From assembly GCA_964035795.1 (NCBI GenBank), contig OZ038321.1, positions 23,013,707 to 23,077,706 of the forward strand: 64,000 nucleotides of DNA. The letters run 5' to 3'. A program made the translations under genes and the position numbers. Below, piece by piece: positions 28,201 through 39,761 of this stretch. Source of the stretch: Pterobdella sp. o SKG-2022. Taxonomy: Eukaryota > Annelida > Clitellata > Hirudinida > Piscicolidae. Each line of letters begins with the position of its first letter. Within the stretch, counting starts at the first letter, position 1. The notes under the pieces were generated by a model. That model did no database searches and was not told the origin of the DNA. It saw only the letters and a program-made list of their open reading frames with translations.

Positions 28201-29579
28201 TCTGTGAACACCAGTTTTGAAACCACTGAGAGCTACTGGAAAGTACACGGCATTTATGACTTCTGGTGAATAAAATATTTTATGGTATACCATTTGTTCT
28301 ATGTTATTACTCTGGGAGTTGGAAATTAACATGCGTCCATGAAATATTTTTATTGATAATTAATATTATCTATGGTTCATTTGAATTTTGAAAATTTTGG
28401 CTTTTTTCAAGCCAAAGCAAGAAATGACAAATAAAAAACATTCAATAAATTTGCTTTATGATCAAGTATTCATTATTCAGTAACTTTTTACGTTTGTTAT
28501 TTAATTATAAAGCTTTGAAACCATTTTCAAATCTTGAATTAAAATAAGTTATATCAAAAAACTATTATTTCTTAGTGCACGGATATTAAATATATCTCAA
28601 ACAAAACAAAAAAGCTACCTTTTTCGTTCTCGCAAACAGGCCTGTACTTTGTGGTTTTGATCTCGTGGATTGCTCTAGCATACCATTGAAAACACACGTC
28701 CAAAGGCTTTTCAGGTCTGTCAAGAGGTTTCATAAGCTTTAACGGTTCGCTGTAGTACTGTTTATTTTCTTTCAACAACTCAACGCTGTTTTTTAATCTA
28801 CTGTATTGGCTTTTGTTTATCATCCATGTCTTGATTGTAGCGTCTTCGATGTAGAAGGAGTATCTGAATGAGTTGTAATGGAAAAGTCATATTTTTATTT
28901 TCATCTATCGCGAATATCATTAACCGATGACTAAACTCAAAAGCAATTCAAAATAACAAGTGATTTTATGAAAGATTTAGTCAGGTTTAAGATTAAGATT
29001 AGATTATTGTTTTAATCTTAAAAAAATCATTATTGCTTATATAGAACACTAGTTTGAAACTCACACGACCTGTTATAATACGCAGGCTTGTAGGCTAGGT
29101 ATCTAGGAAGTTTGAGAGGAAAGACCAAAGTTTTGAATGCGTTTGATTTGCTACAAGTGTAGATTTTTTTGTAAACCGTCACTTCATTCTTTTCTTCAAT
29201 CCCATCAAACTCATAAAGGCTTGTAACATCAATATAAACACCGACATAAGCTGAAGTTAGATTGCATATAACTTCCACTCTTACCGATGATCCTTCAAAG
29301 AACCTCCGAGGTGTTTGTATCAACTTCAAAGACCCTGCAATTAATTTTTGTTCTTCTGTTTCCATAGGTTTTTCTACAGTCATCTCTTCCTTGTCAACGT
29401 TTTTATTCAATAAAGGTAATAGTGTTTTACTCTGTATAAAAAACGTATTCTTATATTATAGGTTTCATTATGGAAAAGTTTTATTTTTTTGTAAAAAAAT
29501 CTTTTCAAAAATTAAAGGAGAACAAAAATACTTGAGCAAGTGAAATTGCAAATCCTAAAAGTACACACAATAACTTCAT
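19278..29579 (-). CDS. SEL1L3: SEL1L3-like protein: signal peptide, lectin-like N-terminal region, Sel1 repeats, C-terminal membrane anchor
   Basis: Type I membrane protein with Sel1/TPR-like repeats, related to but distinct from the ERAD factor SEL1L; its role is poorly known. Twenty-six exons, minus order: 29579-29532, 29431-29067, 28863-28619, 28262-28136, 27952-27825, 27632-27517, 27187-27129, 26704-26566, 26215-26077, 25670-25548, 25458-25403, 24897-24760, 24350-24233, 24019-23958, 23663-23544, 23170-23033, 22778-22688, 22447-22302, 21934-21810, 21475-21392, 21051-20961, 20817-20727, 20430-20321, 20127-20000, 19699-19597, 19373-19278. The total is 3186 nt, 1061 residues (human about 1132), phase-consistent. 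The start MKLLCVLLGFAISLAQ is a signal peptide. Sel1 repeats span about residues 560-995 (ARMYYWGSGGLERDVGRAVHYY, KDASYNLAYMLLNG, RHVAEQNPG, CVWRHYN). The last exon encodes one membrane helix. The exon 2 donor could be 29067 or 29070. Confidence 0.93.
24913..25226. repeat. (GGT)n microsatellite, about 104 units, beside a SEL1L3 splice acceptor
   Basis: An essentially pure GGT run of about 314 bp. On the SEL1L3 strand it reads (CCA)n and stops about 15 nt before the acceptor of the exon at 24897-24760 (CCCCCCTCAG). Apparent poly-Val, poly-Trp and poly-Thr open frames here are by-products of the repeat. Confidence 0.98.
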
Positions 29580-30120
29580 TGTGACATTTATAATTTCTCA
29601 AACTACAGTCTAATGGTTTTCATTTTATATTTTCGAAACGTAACATTTCAAAAATTTTTTGGCCAAATACATGTACCACACAAAATATGGTTAGCTTTGA
29701 AAACTTTTCTATTCATAGCTTGCCAGATTCAGTTTAAAAGACTACGTTTGTACAATTTCAATTACAATTGTAAGATTTCATTATCTTTGTTTATTCATTG
29801 GGTAGTTTATTAATTTAAAAATTGTATTTAATTTTTTCTGAATTAAATATTTAAAAATGAGAAAAAAATGTTTTAAATTTCGTTTTAATTAATAATTAAA
29901 ATTCAACATTGCTTCAAAACATTTTTTCATAAATATATAAGCACATTTTAAGCTTAATAATAGTTTTATTGAAAACTCCAGTTTCACATTTACCAGTTTT
30001 TGTCACTCTATTTGATAATATGAACTGCGTTAACGGCAAACTTGATAATTTGGAAAACAAAAAATTTAGTTCATTATAGGTTCGTTTACTAAACGTGCTA
30101 GAGTAAAGAGAGTTTTTTTT
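29580..30120. other. SEL1L3 upstream region, no gene seen
   Basis: AT-rich flank upstream of the SEL1L3 start codon (minus strand), which must contain its promoter and 5' UTR. I see no convincing TATA box, CpG-rich patch or other gene. The short open frame at 29613-29813 (+) has no family signature. Confidence 0.5.
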
Positions 30121-30840
30121 AGGATGAATGGAAATTTTGAATGTAGGGTTTTTATGAATGGATCAAATGAGAAATGTAAGAATGCTTTAAATGGTTGTTT
30201 AGGTGAGTTGGAGAGGGTAAATAGTTATTGTTATTTAGGAGAAAATTTGAATGGTGGAGGAGGAAGTGAGCTAGCTGTTACACGAAGAATAGGGCTGGGC
30301 TGGAAGGCATTCAACAGTGTGTCTTCTATGTTATGTGGTAAAAGACACACATGGAATATTAAAGGACAAATTTATAAAACATGTGTGAGGCCTGTCATGA
30401 CATATGGCTCGAAAACCTGGGTAGTAAGATCCGTTGAAGAGAGTATTTTGAAGAGAAAAAAAAACGGATGCTTAGAATGATTTGTGGTGTGCAGCTAGCT
30501 GATGGTGTGAGTACAAAGGAGTTGATGGTTAGATTGTGGTTGGATAGTACGATCGTTGAAGTGGTGAGGCAAGGGAGTTTAAGATGGCTGAGTCATGTAT
30601 TAAAGGAAAGGGATGATGACTGTGTCAAGCAGGCGTGGAGGTTTGAGGTTGGAGTTAGTAGAGGAAGGGTAAGGCCAAGGTTAACCTGGAAAGGGATGAT
30701 GGAAAACCTTTGTCGTGGGCTTGAATTACTTCTTGAAAATAGCTACAACAGGGTGAAATGGAGGGAAAAGGTTAGGTCATGGAAAGAAGTCAGTGAGCTC
30801 TTGGAAAAGGGAAAAATGCTGACTATAATAAAATGATGAT
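30121..30840 (+). mobile_element. 5'-truncated LINE reverse-transcriptase C-terminus
   Basis: Two frames join across a run of nine A at about 30455-30463. The first (30124-30480) has RVNSYCYLGENLNGGGGSELA, RRIGLGWKAFN, IYKTCVRPVMTYGSKTW. The second (30468-30836) has LRMICGVQLAD, LMVRLWLDSTIVEVVRQGSL, RWLSHVLKERDDDCVKQAW and GRVRPRLTWKGMM. This is the usual C-terminal reverse-transcriptase tail of many invertebrate LINEs. It ends in ataataaaatgatgatgatg, the kind of short (TGA)n tail seen on RTE-like elements. One indel apart, the 240-codon fragment is well preserved, suggesting a recent insertion. It lies between SEL1L3 and UBFD1. Confidence 0.85.
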
Positions 30841-31195
30841 GATGCTTCGTTTACTAAAAATATTATATTCTTACAAATGTCTTTAAACTATTCTGCATTA
30901 ACACTTTAAAGACTTGACAATATTTTTATATTTTATTGGTAATCATCGTTCAAACACCCATTACATCAAAAACCGTAAAGTCATCATCATCCACCTACCC
31001 AGACACACTACAACCACCAGAAACACCACCCCACCCTCACTCAACCAAATATATACAACTCCTCATCTCTCAACAGTCTTAACATTTATTAACAGCATAC
31101 CAACATTTCCATAAAATTCACATAAAATCCTAATCTAAAAAACTCCGCCACACACCCTTCACCCTCCTGCGACTCCCACATAAGACCTAGGTCAT
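30841..31195. other. UBFD1 3' flank, no gene seen
   Basis: AT-rich with C/A-rich patches. On the minus strand an AATAAA (plus positions 31085-31090) lies about 105 bp after the UBFD1 stop codon and is a reasonable poly(A) signal for that gene. Confidence 0.5.
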
Positions 31196-34100
31196 GATAG
31201 CTTGTCTTATAGCCCTGGTGTATTGGGCGGGCACCCAGTAAACCCAATATGTAGATGCTTCTGTTGGTCCCAGCTGTATGGCCTGAGTTCATTGAGTGGT
31301 GGTGTTATTGGGAAGTTTTGAAGTTTAGTATTATGTTCATTGCATAAAAACAATTATTAATCATTAATTGCGCAACTGAAACCCAGTTGAGGGTGACTCA
31401 ATGTTTGACTTACTATTCATCATTATTTAAACAGATACAGCAAGAAATTAACTAGCATATGTTAAACAGATACATGCACAAAACTAACGAGTATATGGTA
31501 TTCCGGGTGTGACTCGATTGGCTCACTGTAGACTTTTTTGATTGATGTCATCCCTATCTTCTCAGTCCTCTCTGCCATCAAACAACATTGCGTTACAACT
31601 AATATCATTTTTTTGTTAACCCCATGTTTCGCCGCCTAGATTAGGAGCGTACCCGATCTTCATCATCATCATCACGCTTTAAAACATTTTCATCTTTTCA
31701 GAAAGAGACATCAGAAAGCATATTACGAATTAAATTAATACAAAAAAAATTCGCAATTAAATTGTAAACGAAATGACAATGCTTTTATCTCACAAAAAAA
31801 ACCCACAATTTGCATTAATTTTATGAACTCATTTCATCTTTAGCTTAAGTGACCATCATACAAACATGTTTCCACACAAGCTAATGATTAACGATGAATT
31901 AAGATACATCTTTCCTGTTTAAGCAAGGTTTAAAACATCTGTAAGAATCAAAGTTACGTTTTCAAATATTTCGAAAAAAACACGTAAAATTTGCCAAAAG
32001 GTTTTGTTAATTATATCAATCAATAAGATTTGCAGCATTTTTTTTTCAACCAAAGACGGGGCTTAATGAAAAATTGCTGATAATAATTTTTTTTCATATA
32101 AAAACTTTATTGAGGTATATAAAATGCCTTTGATAAAACTAAAAATGATATTAAAAGCATAAAATAACAATAAACAAAAAAAAAACAATTATAATGAAAA
32201 CAAACAATAATCTTAAGCCATGATAAATTATTTTTGGAAAAAAACAAATGAGACTAGGAAACCTTTGGTGCCGATCCACAGCTGATCGAGGTCGAGTTTG
32301 AAGGTGAGCCGCACCTTACCTCCTGACTTGTTGTACATGCCGTAAAGGGGCACTGGAGGCAGTACGTCCTCGTGCAGGTCTAATATGCCTACCATCAAGT
32401 CGTCTGGCATGCCATACTTGTCGAGAATTGTTTTGTGGGGCTGTGGTGGTGATGGAAGGTGGAATGAAGGAATATTAAGATAGGTGGTGGATGAAGAGGT
32501 AGGATAGTGAATGGAACTGGATAAAATAATAAAATGAATTGGAAGGAGAATGGATAAGTGTGATGGGATGTCTGGCGGATGGAGTGATGGGATGAGTGAT
32601 AGGTAGAAGATAAGATGATAGAGTTGATAATACACAGATGAGAATGAAGATAGCAAAATCTTATTGATTATTATATTCCATGACTACGTTCAACGTAAAT
32701 AAAACAACCCCAGATACAAAACCCCCACACAAATTCAAATTTACCATTCTCACAACAGAAAACCATAAGAACTTTCCTCACAAAATACCAATAGGCCTAT
32801 AGCTCAATGCATCAACAACAGTATGGAGATTCATGGATAAAATGTACAAAGCTAAGATTAGCTTACATTATCAATAGTCCTTGAAATGTAAGTTAGCCTT
32901 AGAAAAGGCTTCACATACTTATAAAAATAAAAAAGTTGTGTAAAAACAAGCCTTAAGTAGTCTTCAAAAATCTTTGTGTACTTATAACAATAAACATGTG
33001 TAAAAAAAAGTCCGTAAAAACACCACAAAATGATCTCACTGTTCGTTTGCATAATGGCTCTTTTTTCTCAACCACCATCACTTCATCCTTAGTGCTGGGA
33101 GCTTTGGACACAGATTGGACTGCATTCAAGGTGCTTCCCACCACCATCACCTTCGACCCATCCACAATCTTATTCTCTCCCAATGATATGTCCTCATTTA
33201 ACTTACCTGTGGGTGTGTGTGTGTGTGTATGTGAGTTTTTGTGGATGACTCTCTGAAATTTTGTTTTTATAGAAACAGAATCAAAGCATTAAGAGAGATG
33301 GTATCAAAATCTTATTTTACTACAGCAAACTTGACTACACTCTCCTATGTTCAGATCATATATTAATTTGTGCAAAGAATCAGCCCTAATCTTATGGAGA
33401 ATAAGCATGTGACCCTATAAAAATCAATTAATCAGACTCTTTTGAATTCATGTTTATTTTTTAAGCGAAGGTGAGTTTTATCAATTAGGTTGTTGTAGTT
33501 GCTAAAATTATTCTCTTGAAAAACACACAATCATACAGAATTTATAGCTTGTTTTCAGTCATCATGGGTGTAAACCATTGAATAAATTATGGTGAAAGTT
33601 GTTATATATAAGGTAAATTTCAGCCAAAACTAATGAAGTGAAAAAAAATTAGGAAATATTTTTTTATTTGAATTACCTTTAAACATGATTTTTTGGTTTG
33701 ATACAGGAATATCTGAGAAAAATTGTTTTAATTTAATGGCTAATCAAAAGAAGTTGAATAATTGTTAAAGATGATATTAAATTTGTATAATGATGTTAAA
33801 AACAGTAATGTTAATAAGTTAATTCGAATAGTTTTTGAGAATATTATTAAAATTATATTGTATATGAATATAAATAAATATAACTTGTTACCTACCAAAC
33901 AAACAAGTAAACTATCCTTATAACTGGATCACCATCTCAAACTGATGTTTATGGTGTGATTAATGGAATGCTCACCTGTTAGTTCTTTAATGACTTGTTT
34001 GAGGGAGTCAACTGAATCATCAGAAGCAAATGAAACATCGTATGTTTTTTTATTGCAGACAATTTTAAATTTCACCATGGGTTTAGATGTGTGAGCTGAA

Positions 34101-34391
34101 AATACAAAAAGTTTTAATGTTTTTTTGTTGGACATTTGATGAAAATAAATTTAATAAATATTTTGAAATAGATTTATTATGTAATAATTATCGTTTTAAG
34201 CAAGAAATTAATCTTAAATCATGTCAAACTTATGAATAATTACCATCTGTATCTGCCACAATACCATTCATTTTTTTAATTTCGGAATTTATTTTGTTTT
34301 CGACGGGTGTTTCTGGATTTTCTTCAAGCTTCATTTTTGTTGAGTCAGTTCTCAATTGGTCGGATGGATCCACACTTTTAAATGATATCAT
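31196..34391 (-). CDS. UBFD1: Ubiquitin domain-containing protein UBFD1
   Basis: Conserved animal protein with an N-terminal ubiquitin-like domain and a family-specific C-terminal domain; linked to polyubiquitin binding in vertebrates, exact role uncertain. Seven exons in minus order: 34391-34244, 34095-33976, 33712-33677, 33206-33040, 32440-32263, 31571-31489, 31282-31196. The total is 819 nt, 272 residues (human about 309), phase-consistent. The ubiquitin-like domain begins MVKFKIVCNKKTYDV. The 36-nt exon 3 supplies IPVSNQKIMFKG, which completes the fold and would be missed by most predictions. Then come GSKVMVVGSTLNAV, KKEPLCKR, PLYGMYNKSGGKVRLTFKL, DQLWIGTK, RTEKIGMTSIKKVYSEPIE and LGPTEASTYWVYWVPAQY before the stop. 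The start Met at 34391 is the most upstream good candidate and is less certain than the rest. Confidence 0.95.
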
Positions 34392-35402
34392 TGTAAACTT
34401 AAATTATTATAATAAAAATATAAAAATACCTGTGTTCATCGGAATTCATTTTTTATTTTTATTATTTTCATTAAAGGTAATTTTAAATTGCAGCTGGAAA
34501 TTTCAAGAAGAACGTTTTAAGTTTTTATTTAAAAGTAAATCAAAAAATTTAGATTCAAAAAATTCATACTAGAAAAGTGTCATGTATAAAGAATTTTTCT
34601 CAAATTAATAATATAAAAAGTTTTTGAGTTTTTATTGTTGAAAATTCAAATTCAACCGCAATGGCAGAAATGCATAGTCAGACTGTGTAAAAATTCATAA
34701 TTATAAAAAAAGTTAAATAAAATTTAGTCATCAGTTTTTGATTTTATTATTCATTCTTCACTTCACGTATCGATCTACCAGTGCGGACCTATAAAATCGT
34801 CTTCGATATTCGTGGTTGCAGCCAGTAGGAGCACTGGAGTAAAGAACAATAGCAACGCTTATGGTAGAAAATATTAATTTTTGATAGAACGATGTGGTTT
34901 TATATCCAGAAAACGATTCAACTTCTTTTCGTGGTCAATAATCTTGAATTAATTTTATGAAAATTATTCATAAATAATCTCAACATCAAAGTTTGCTTTC
35001 AAACTAATTATCTTGGTAATTTTTCAAAAAACTTTGAAAGTAAATTTGACAAGTTTTTAATGTTAACTATTACATTTAAAAATAATCACTAGCTCATATA
35101 CCGCACGTTTTGGAAAACTGGAATAATATAAACATTCAAAGTCCATTCCGACTTTCAATACTGTTTACAGCACTAATATGTTCAATGAAAAAGCTTTTTC
35201 CAAAGGTTTCATTTGTTGCATGTTTGGCATAGAATTCAAAAATTATGAGTTGGAAATTAGTTAAAAAATCGTTTGAAAAAGTATCTATATAAAATCACCT
35301 GATAAACAAATGAATATTACGAAAAAATTTGTTCAGTCTTTTTAGTATTTTTTCAATATAGTAAAATAAGATCAAAACAAAACAAAGAAGAACTTTTTCC
35401 AG
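34392..35402. other. Head-to-head interval between UBFD1 and the GST gene; GST first coding exon not found
   Basis: Should hold the UBFD1 promoter and, if not an intron, the start of the omega GST gene. The first recognised GST exon (35403) begins in phase with one nucleotide owed by an upstream exon, so a coding exon ending in phase 1 is expected here. I could not choose one: no Met-led open stretch ends at a good donor in that phase. Confidence 0.5.
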
Positions 35403-38400
35403 GCTCAGAATGCCCTGCATCTTCAGGAGTTTTGCGCCTGTATGGCATGAGGTTCTGTCCTTATGTCAAGCGTGTTCTCCTTGTCCTCAACTATCTTCAA
35501 ATACCGTTGGTGACTTTAAGTAGTTGTAGTAACTATCATTCCTTTTTTTTGGGTATTAGTCTTTTTTTTAAATTCAGCTGAAGATGAAGTAATCATAAAA
35601 ATAATAGCATGCAAAACTTATGAAAATGTTTAAGGGTTTTAACTAGAAATAAAAGTAAAAAAAAATAATAATTTAAAAGCTTTATTAGTAAGTTTCACAG
35701 TGTGTTTCAATTAGAAATTAACCAGAATTATTTACTTTTAAAAACTCAGAGTAAAAACTATATTAACAAAGTCAATCATGAAAATCCTTTAGATATGAAG
35801 TGGTCAACATCAACTTGAGATCCAAACCAGAGTGGTTTCTTTCAAAAGTCCCACAAGGTTAGATTAAAATGGATCACAGTGCAATGATTTTTATGATTAT
35901 TGTGACTTGGAATGTTGAGAGAACTAGAACAGGTATAATGAATTAAAAATGGATAAATATGCTCAATACATATGTAAATGACGTTTCATGGTTAATTAAA
36001 AGACGAAAAATGAAAAGTTAAATCAAGAGTTACAAAACAAAATAGTTGAGATGTCTTCAAAATAGTTCAAACCCAGCTTGAGATGTAGATACTAAGAGCT
36101 TCAAAAGCTTTAAACTGATTTAAGTCCATCTTACGAAATGCCTCGCGAGATAAAATGACCTCCAAAAAATTTTTTTATTTGAATATTTAAACTGTAACAA
36201 TGCATTTATTTTTAGCTTATTCAATTGTTAAAAAAAGTTAGCAGCTAAAAATTTAATTTCATTAGCGCTCTTAACGTCATTATAGAAAGCACTTTTTAAA
36301 ATTCTACTTACCAATTATTCGCTTATTACTCCCTGTTTATTTCAAAAGTTGACGTCTATACAATTTAATTAATATTTATGTAAGGACGTGAAATCGTGAG
36401 TTCTGTTTACAAAGATGAGTGATTCCTCTTCACCGGTTGGGCAAAAACACGTTTCGACAAATGCGAGTTCAACTTACGAAAAGCTTCGTGATATTCAGTT
36501 AACACAAGTTTTTGATATAAATTGTATTATTTATATGTTAGTTTCATAAACAAATTTTTTTATAAATGAAGTAGATTTTTATAATTTACAAAAGATAATT
36601 TTATATATACCAATGTATTAATAATAAGTTTGTGGAACTAAATTAAAATTTATATTTTTCATGATTATTCAACAACCAATCAAATGAGTTTTTGGGAAAT
36701 TGTCGAAATGTGTGTATCAGCCTCGCTGCGATGAGAATTGGCTGGTGAAAGGTCACTCCAAGTTGGCACTTTGATCGCGTGCTTTGAATATGGCCATTTT
36801 TTTAATTTTAGATTTTATTTTTACAAACCTCACTTTATCAAAGCCAATTTTTCACGAAGATTATCGATTTATGTGTCATTTGGTTCACTAAAAACTGTTA
36901 TCCGTTCATATTTTACCAAAAAATTTTTCTAGGTCTTAGTCAGTTTCAAAATGTGGCAAGCATTACCGTTTAATTTTATTCTTCGGCTCAAACAATTGCC
37001 ATCTCAGTTTTTTTCAAAAGCGTAAATTCTTAATTTAAGGAGAGTTGTAGTTGAAGAGTGGAATTAGGAAAGTTGCTTTTTCAAGAATTTTCTAAAAAAG
37101 TTTCTGAATTTTTGAACTAGAATTTCATCCAGTAAAACTTCAGATTACGATGATGTTAGAAGAACACGTAGAGAAAATTTTTATTGAGCTGAAATTTTCA
37201 ACAAGTAAAACTTTTTGATCATTTATAGCATCGTAAAAATAAATACTTCAAAAAGTCGTCCCATTATGATTGAAGTTGTTAAATAAAGTTATCCACTAAG
37301 ACATGTAAAATCTTAACATCTAAAATATTTCTTATAAGAACTTTAGAGAAGTTATTTGTACCTCCACTTGATAATGCAAGTTCAGCTTCGTGAAATAAAA
37401 TAAATACCCAAAGGCGTTTGCAATTGAATATTATTCAGAAGAGTAGACGAATTATTGATATTACTTAAACTTAAGCCCAGTTGAGGGCCGTAAGAAATTA
37501 AAGAACACTCATTCGAATGTTCCCCTCCACGGAAATCTTTAGTAAAAGGCGAAAGATTTATACGTGGAATGAAGAGAAACCAGAGTTAGCATTAGTAACA
37601 ATGCAAACATATATTACTGGATGAGAATGATATAACGTGTGGTGCCGTTTAAATATTAATATGCATGTGAAGGTAAAAATTAAATTTATATATAATATAC
37701 AAACAAATTTAAAATAAAGAATTTTAAATAAATTTTTATACAATTACTACGGTGATTATAGGGGCCTAAAGCTTTAAAAGTTTTCCGCCATGTTTCCCAG
37801 TTTTGACTCAGTGTTTTACTAAAACTTGGGAGAAGTAGTATACTGGATTTAGAGAGGCGTGAAAAGCGGATTGATGATAAATAAAATTTTACTGTTTTTT
37901 TGTTCGATTATATTAGACAACAAGAAAGGTTTTTTGCAATTATCAGGCCAAGTACCAGCAATAGAGGTCAATGGAGAAATCATCTCTGATTCTGTCATCT
38001 GTGCTAGGTGAGTTATGAACATTTTCCAATTGTTTCGCTTGTTCTATAACAAAACTCAGTAAGTGATTTGGAGAAAAGCAATGTTTATATCTATGTTGAA
38101 AAAAGCTTTGCAATGTTTATTAAAGATCAAACTTTAGTAAGTTAGTTAACTGGCAGATTATCTCAAACTGTTATATATATATATATATATATATATGTAC
38201 AGTGCAATGCAAAAGTTTACGTCCTTGTATGTCATAATTAATTTTTAAAATAATTTTTTAAAAACGCTTACATAGATATTTAGACACAGTATATGGGTCT
38301 AATAAACTGTTGGGGAATGCTTTGGACGATGCCAAGCAATTCATGTTACTTTCGTATGTTGATAAAGTGAGGGAATATTTTATCATCATTTTTTATATTA

Positions 38401-39761
38401 GTTTTGTTGAGTATATTTCTAAGACTTTTCTTTGTTAGATGATTTTTACCAATACTATTGTTTTCTGAGAATTTTTTATCTCCTTTTTTTGGGCATTATT
38501 GTTTTTATGATGGTTCTGAATGAAAAATACTTATGAATTTAAATAATTTTTTTAAACGTGAGTTTTTTGTAAAAATGATTCAACAACTCTTATTTACTTT
38601 CAAGGCATCCAGAACTAACTTACTCATAATTGAAACATTGAAAAATTAATTCAATAAATATTCATTCGCTAGGCGAACAGTTTGTTCTATAACTTGCTGA
38701 AGCACCCGGAAGACTACAAAGAGGCTCAAAAAAAAGCTGAAGAACCACTCGCCAAACTTGAAACGGTGTGTCATGGCGGATTTTTTGGAGGTTGTGTTGT
38801 TTTTGACGTTTTTTTGTTGATTTATGTATATTTATAAATTTAAATTATAGTTTCATTAATTCTTTTAATTTAATTGAAGGAACATATTTTTATGTTGAAT
38901 ACTTGTTTGTTTGAAATTTAAGTTAAGATTTTCAGAATTTCATTTAGAATTTCTAATTTCTTCAGCGTTTTTTAATATATATATTTTTTCTTATTATAAT
39001 TTTATTACTGATATTTTATGAATTCATTATAATTTTGTTAAAATTATTTTCATGTATATAATAACCACAAGGATATCTAGAAAAATTCTATAAAACCTCT
39101 AGACTAAACTCAGTTTAATGAAGAAAAAAAATTCATGTTTTATAATAATAAAAAAAACTCATTATTATTATTATTTAATCTTCCTATATTATAAAAGAGA
39201 ACTTGATGGGTATTTTGCTGACACACAGGATCTCAAGCGAGCATGTTTGACCTGCTAGCCTACCCTGTCTTCGAGAGAATGTCAATCAGTAGAGAGTTCT
39301 TAGGCAAAGAATTTCTCCAAGCTGGTGAATCACTTTTATAGTTTAAAAATAACAACATTTGAGTATTTATATTGCACATTATTTGTTTTAATTATTGTTT
39401 TTTTTCATTACTATAATTATTTTCGTTTTACTTATCCTGATTTTAATTAGTTTATAATTTTATGCTGGCTTCAGTTCTTATGAAATAATTATGAACCAAC
39501 TGTAAAAGAATTATGAGTTAATTATAAAATAGTTATGAATTAAATGAATATTTTCAAAGACATCGTATGTATTTTTCATAATATTTTTTAACAAAACATC
39601 ACAACACAGATAAATACGTTGGTTTATCTAAATGGTTGGAGTTTATGAAGAGGCAAAAGTATGTGAACGAATCCTTTGAAGATGCAAAATACTTATGCGC
39701 CTTCCTCAAACAGTACTTCGATACCAACTGTGCCATGCCAGATTTCGATATGGGGCTCTGA
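35403..39761 (+). CDS. GSTO1: Omega-class glutathione S-transferase, first coding exon not identified
   Basis: Cytosolic glutathione-dependent thioltransferase/dehydroascorbate-reductase type enzyme. Seven exons: 35403-35505, 35793-35857, 37917-38007, 38276-38366, 38673-38790, 39229-39324, 39610-39761. They total 716 nt, about 238 residues, phase-consistent. The thioredoxin-fold domain has LRLYGMRFCPYVKRVLLVL, whose Cys marks omega rather than other GST classes. It continues with VNINLRSKPEWFLSKVP and QVPAIEVNGEIISDSVIC (cis-Pro and Glu/Ser glutathione-site pattern). The helical domain follows: YLDTVYGSNKLL, HGGFFGGSQASMFDLLAYPVFER, KYVGLSKWLEFMKRQ, and a C-terminus near DFDMGL. The 5' exon is missing from the model because its phase-1 partner could not be picked. 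GSTO1 versus GSTO2 cannot be told. Confidence 0.93.

Noticed and set aside
31900..32200. Possible extra UBFD1 exon in the long intron 31572-32262
   Set aside because: The flanking exons join in phase and reproduce the family sequence without a gap, so no exon is needed.
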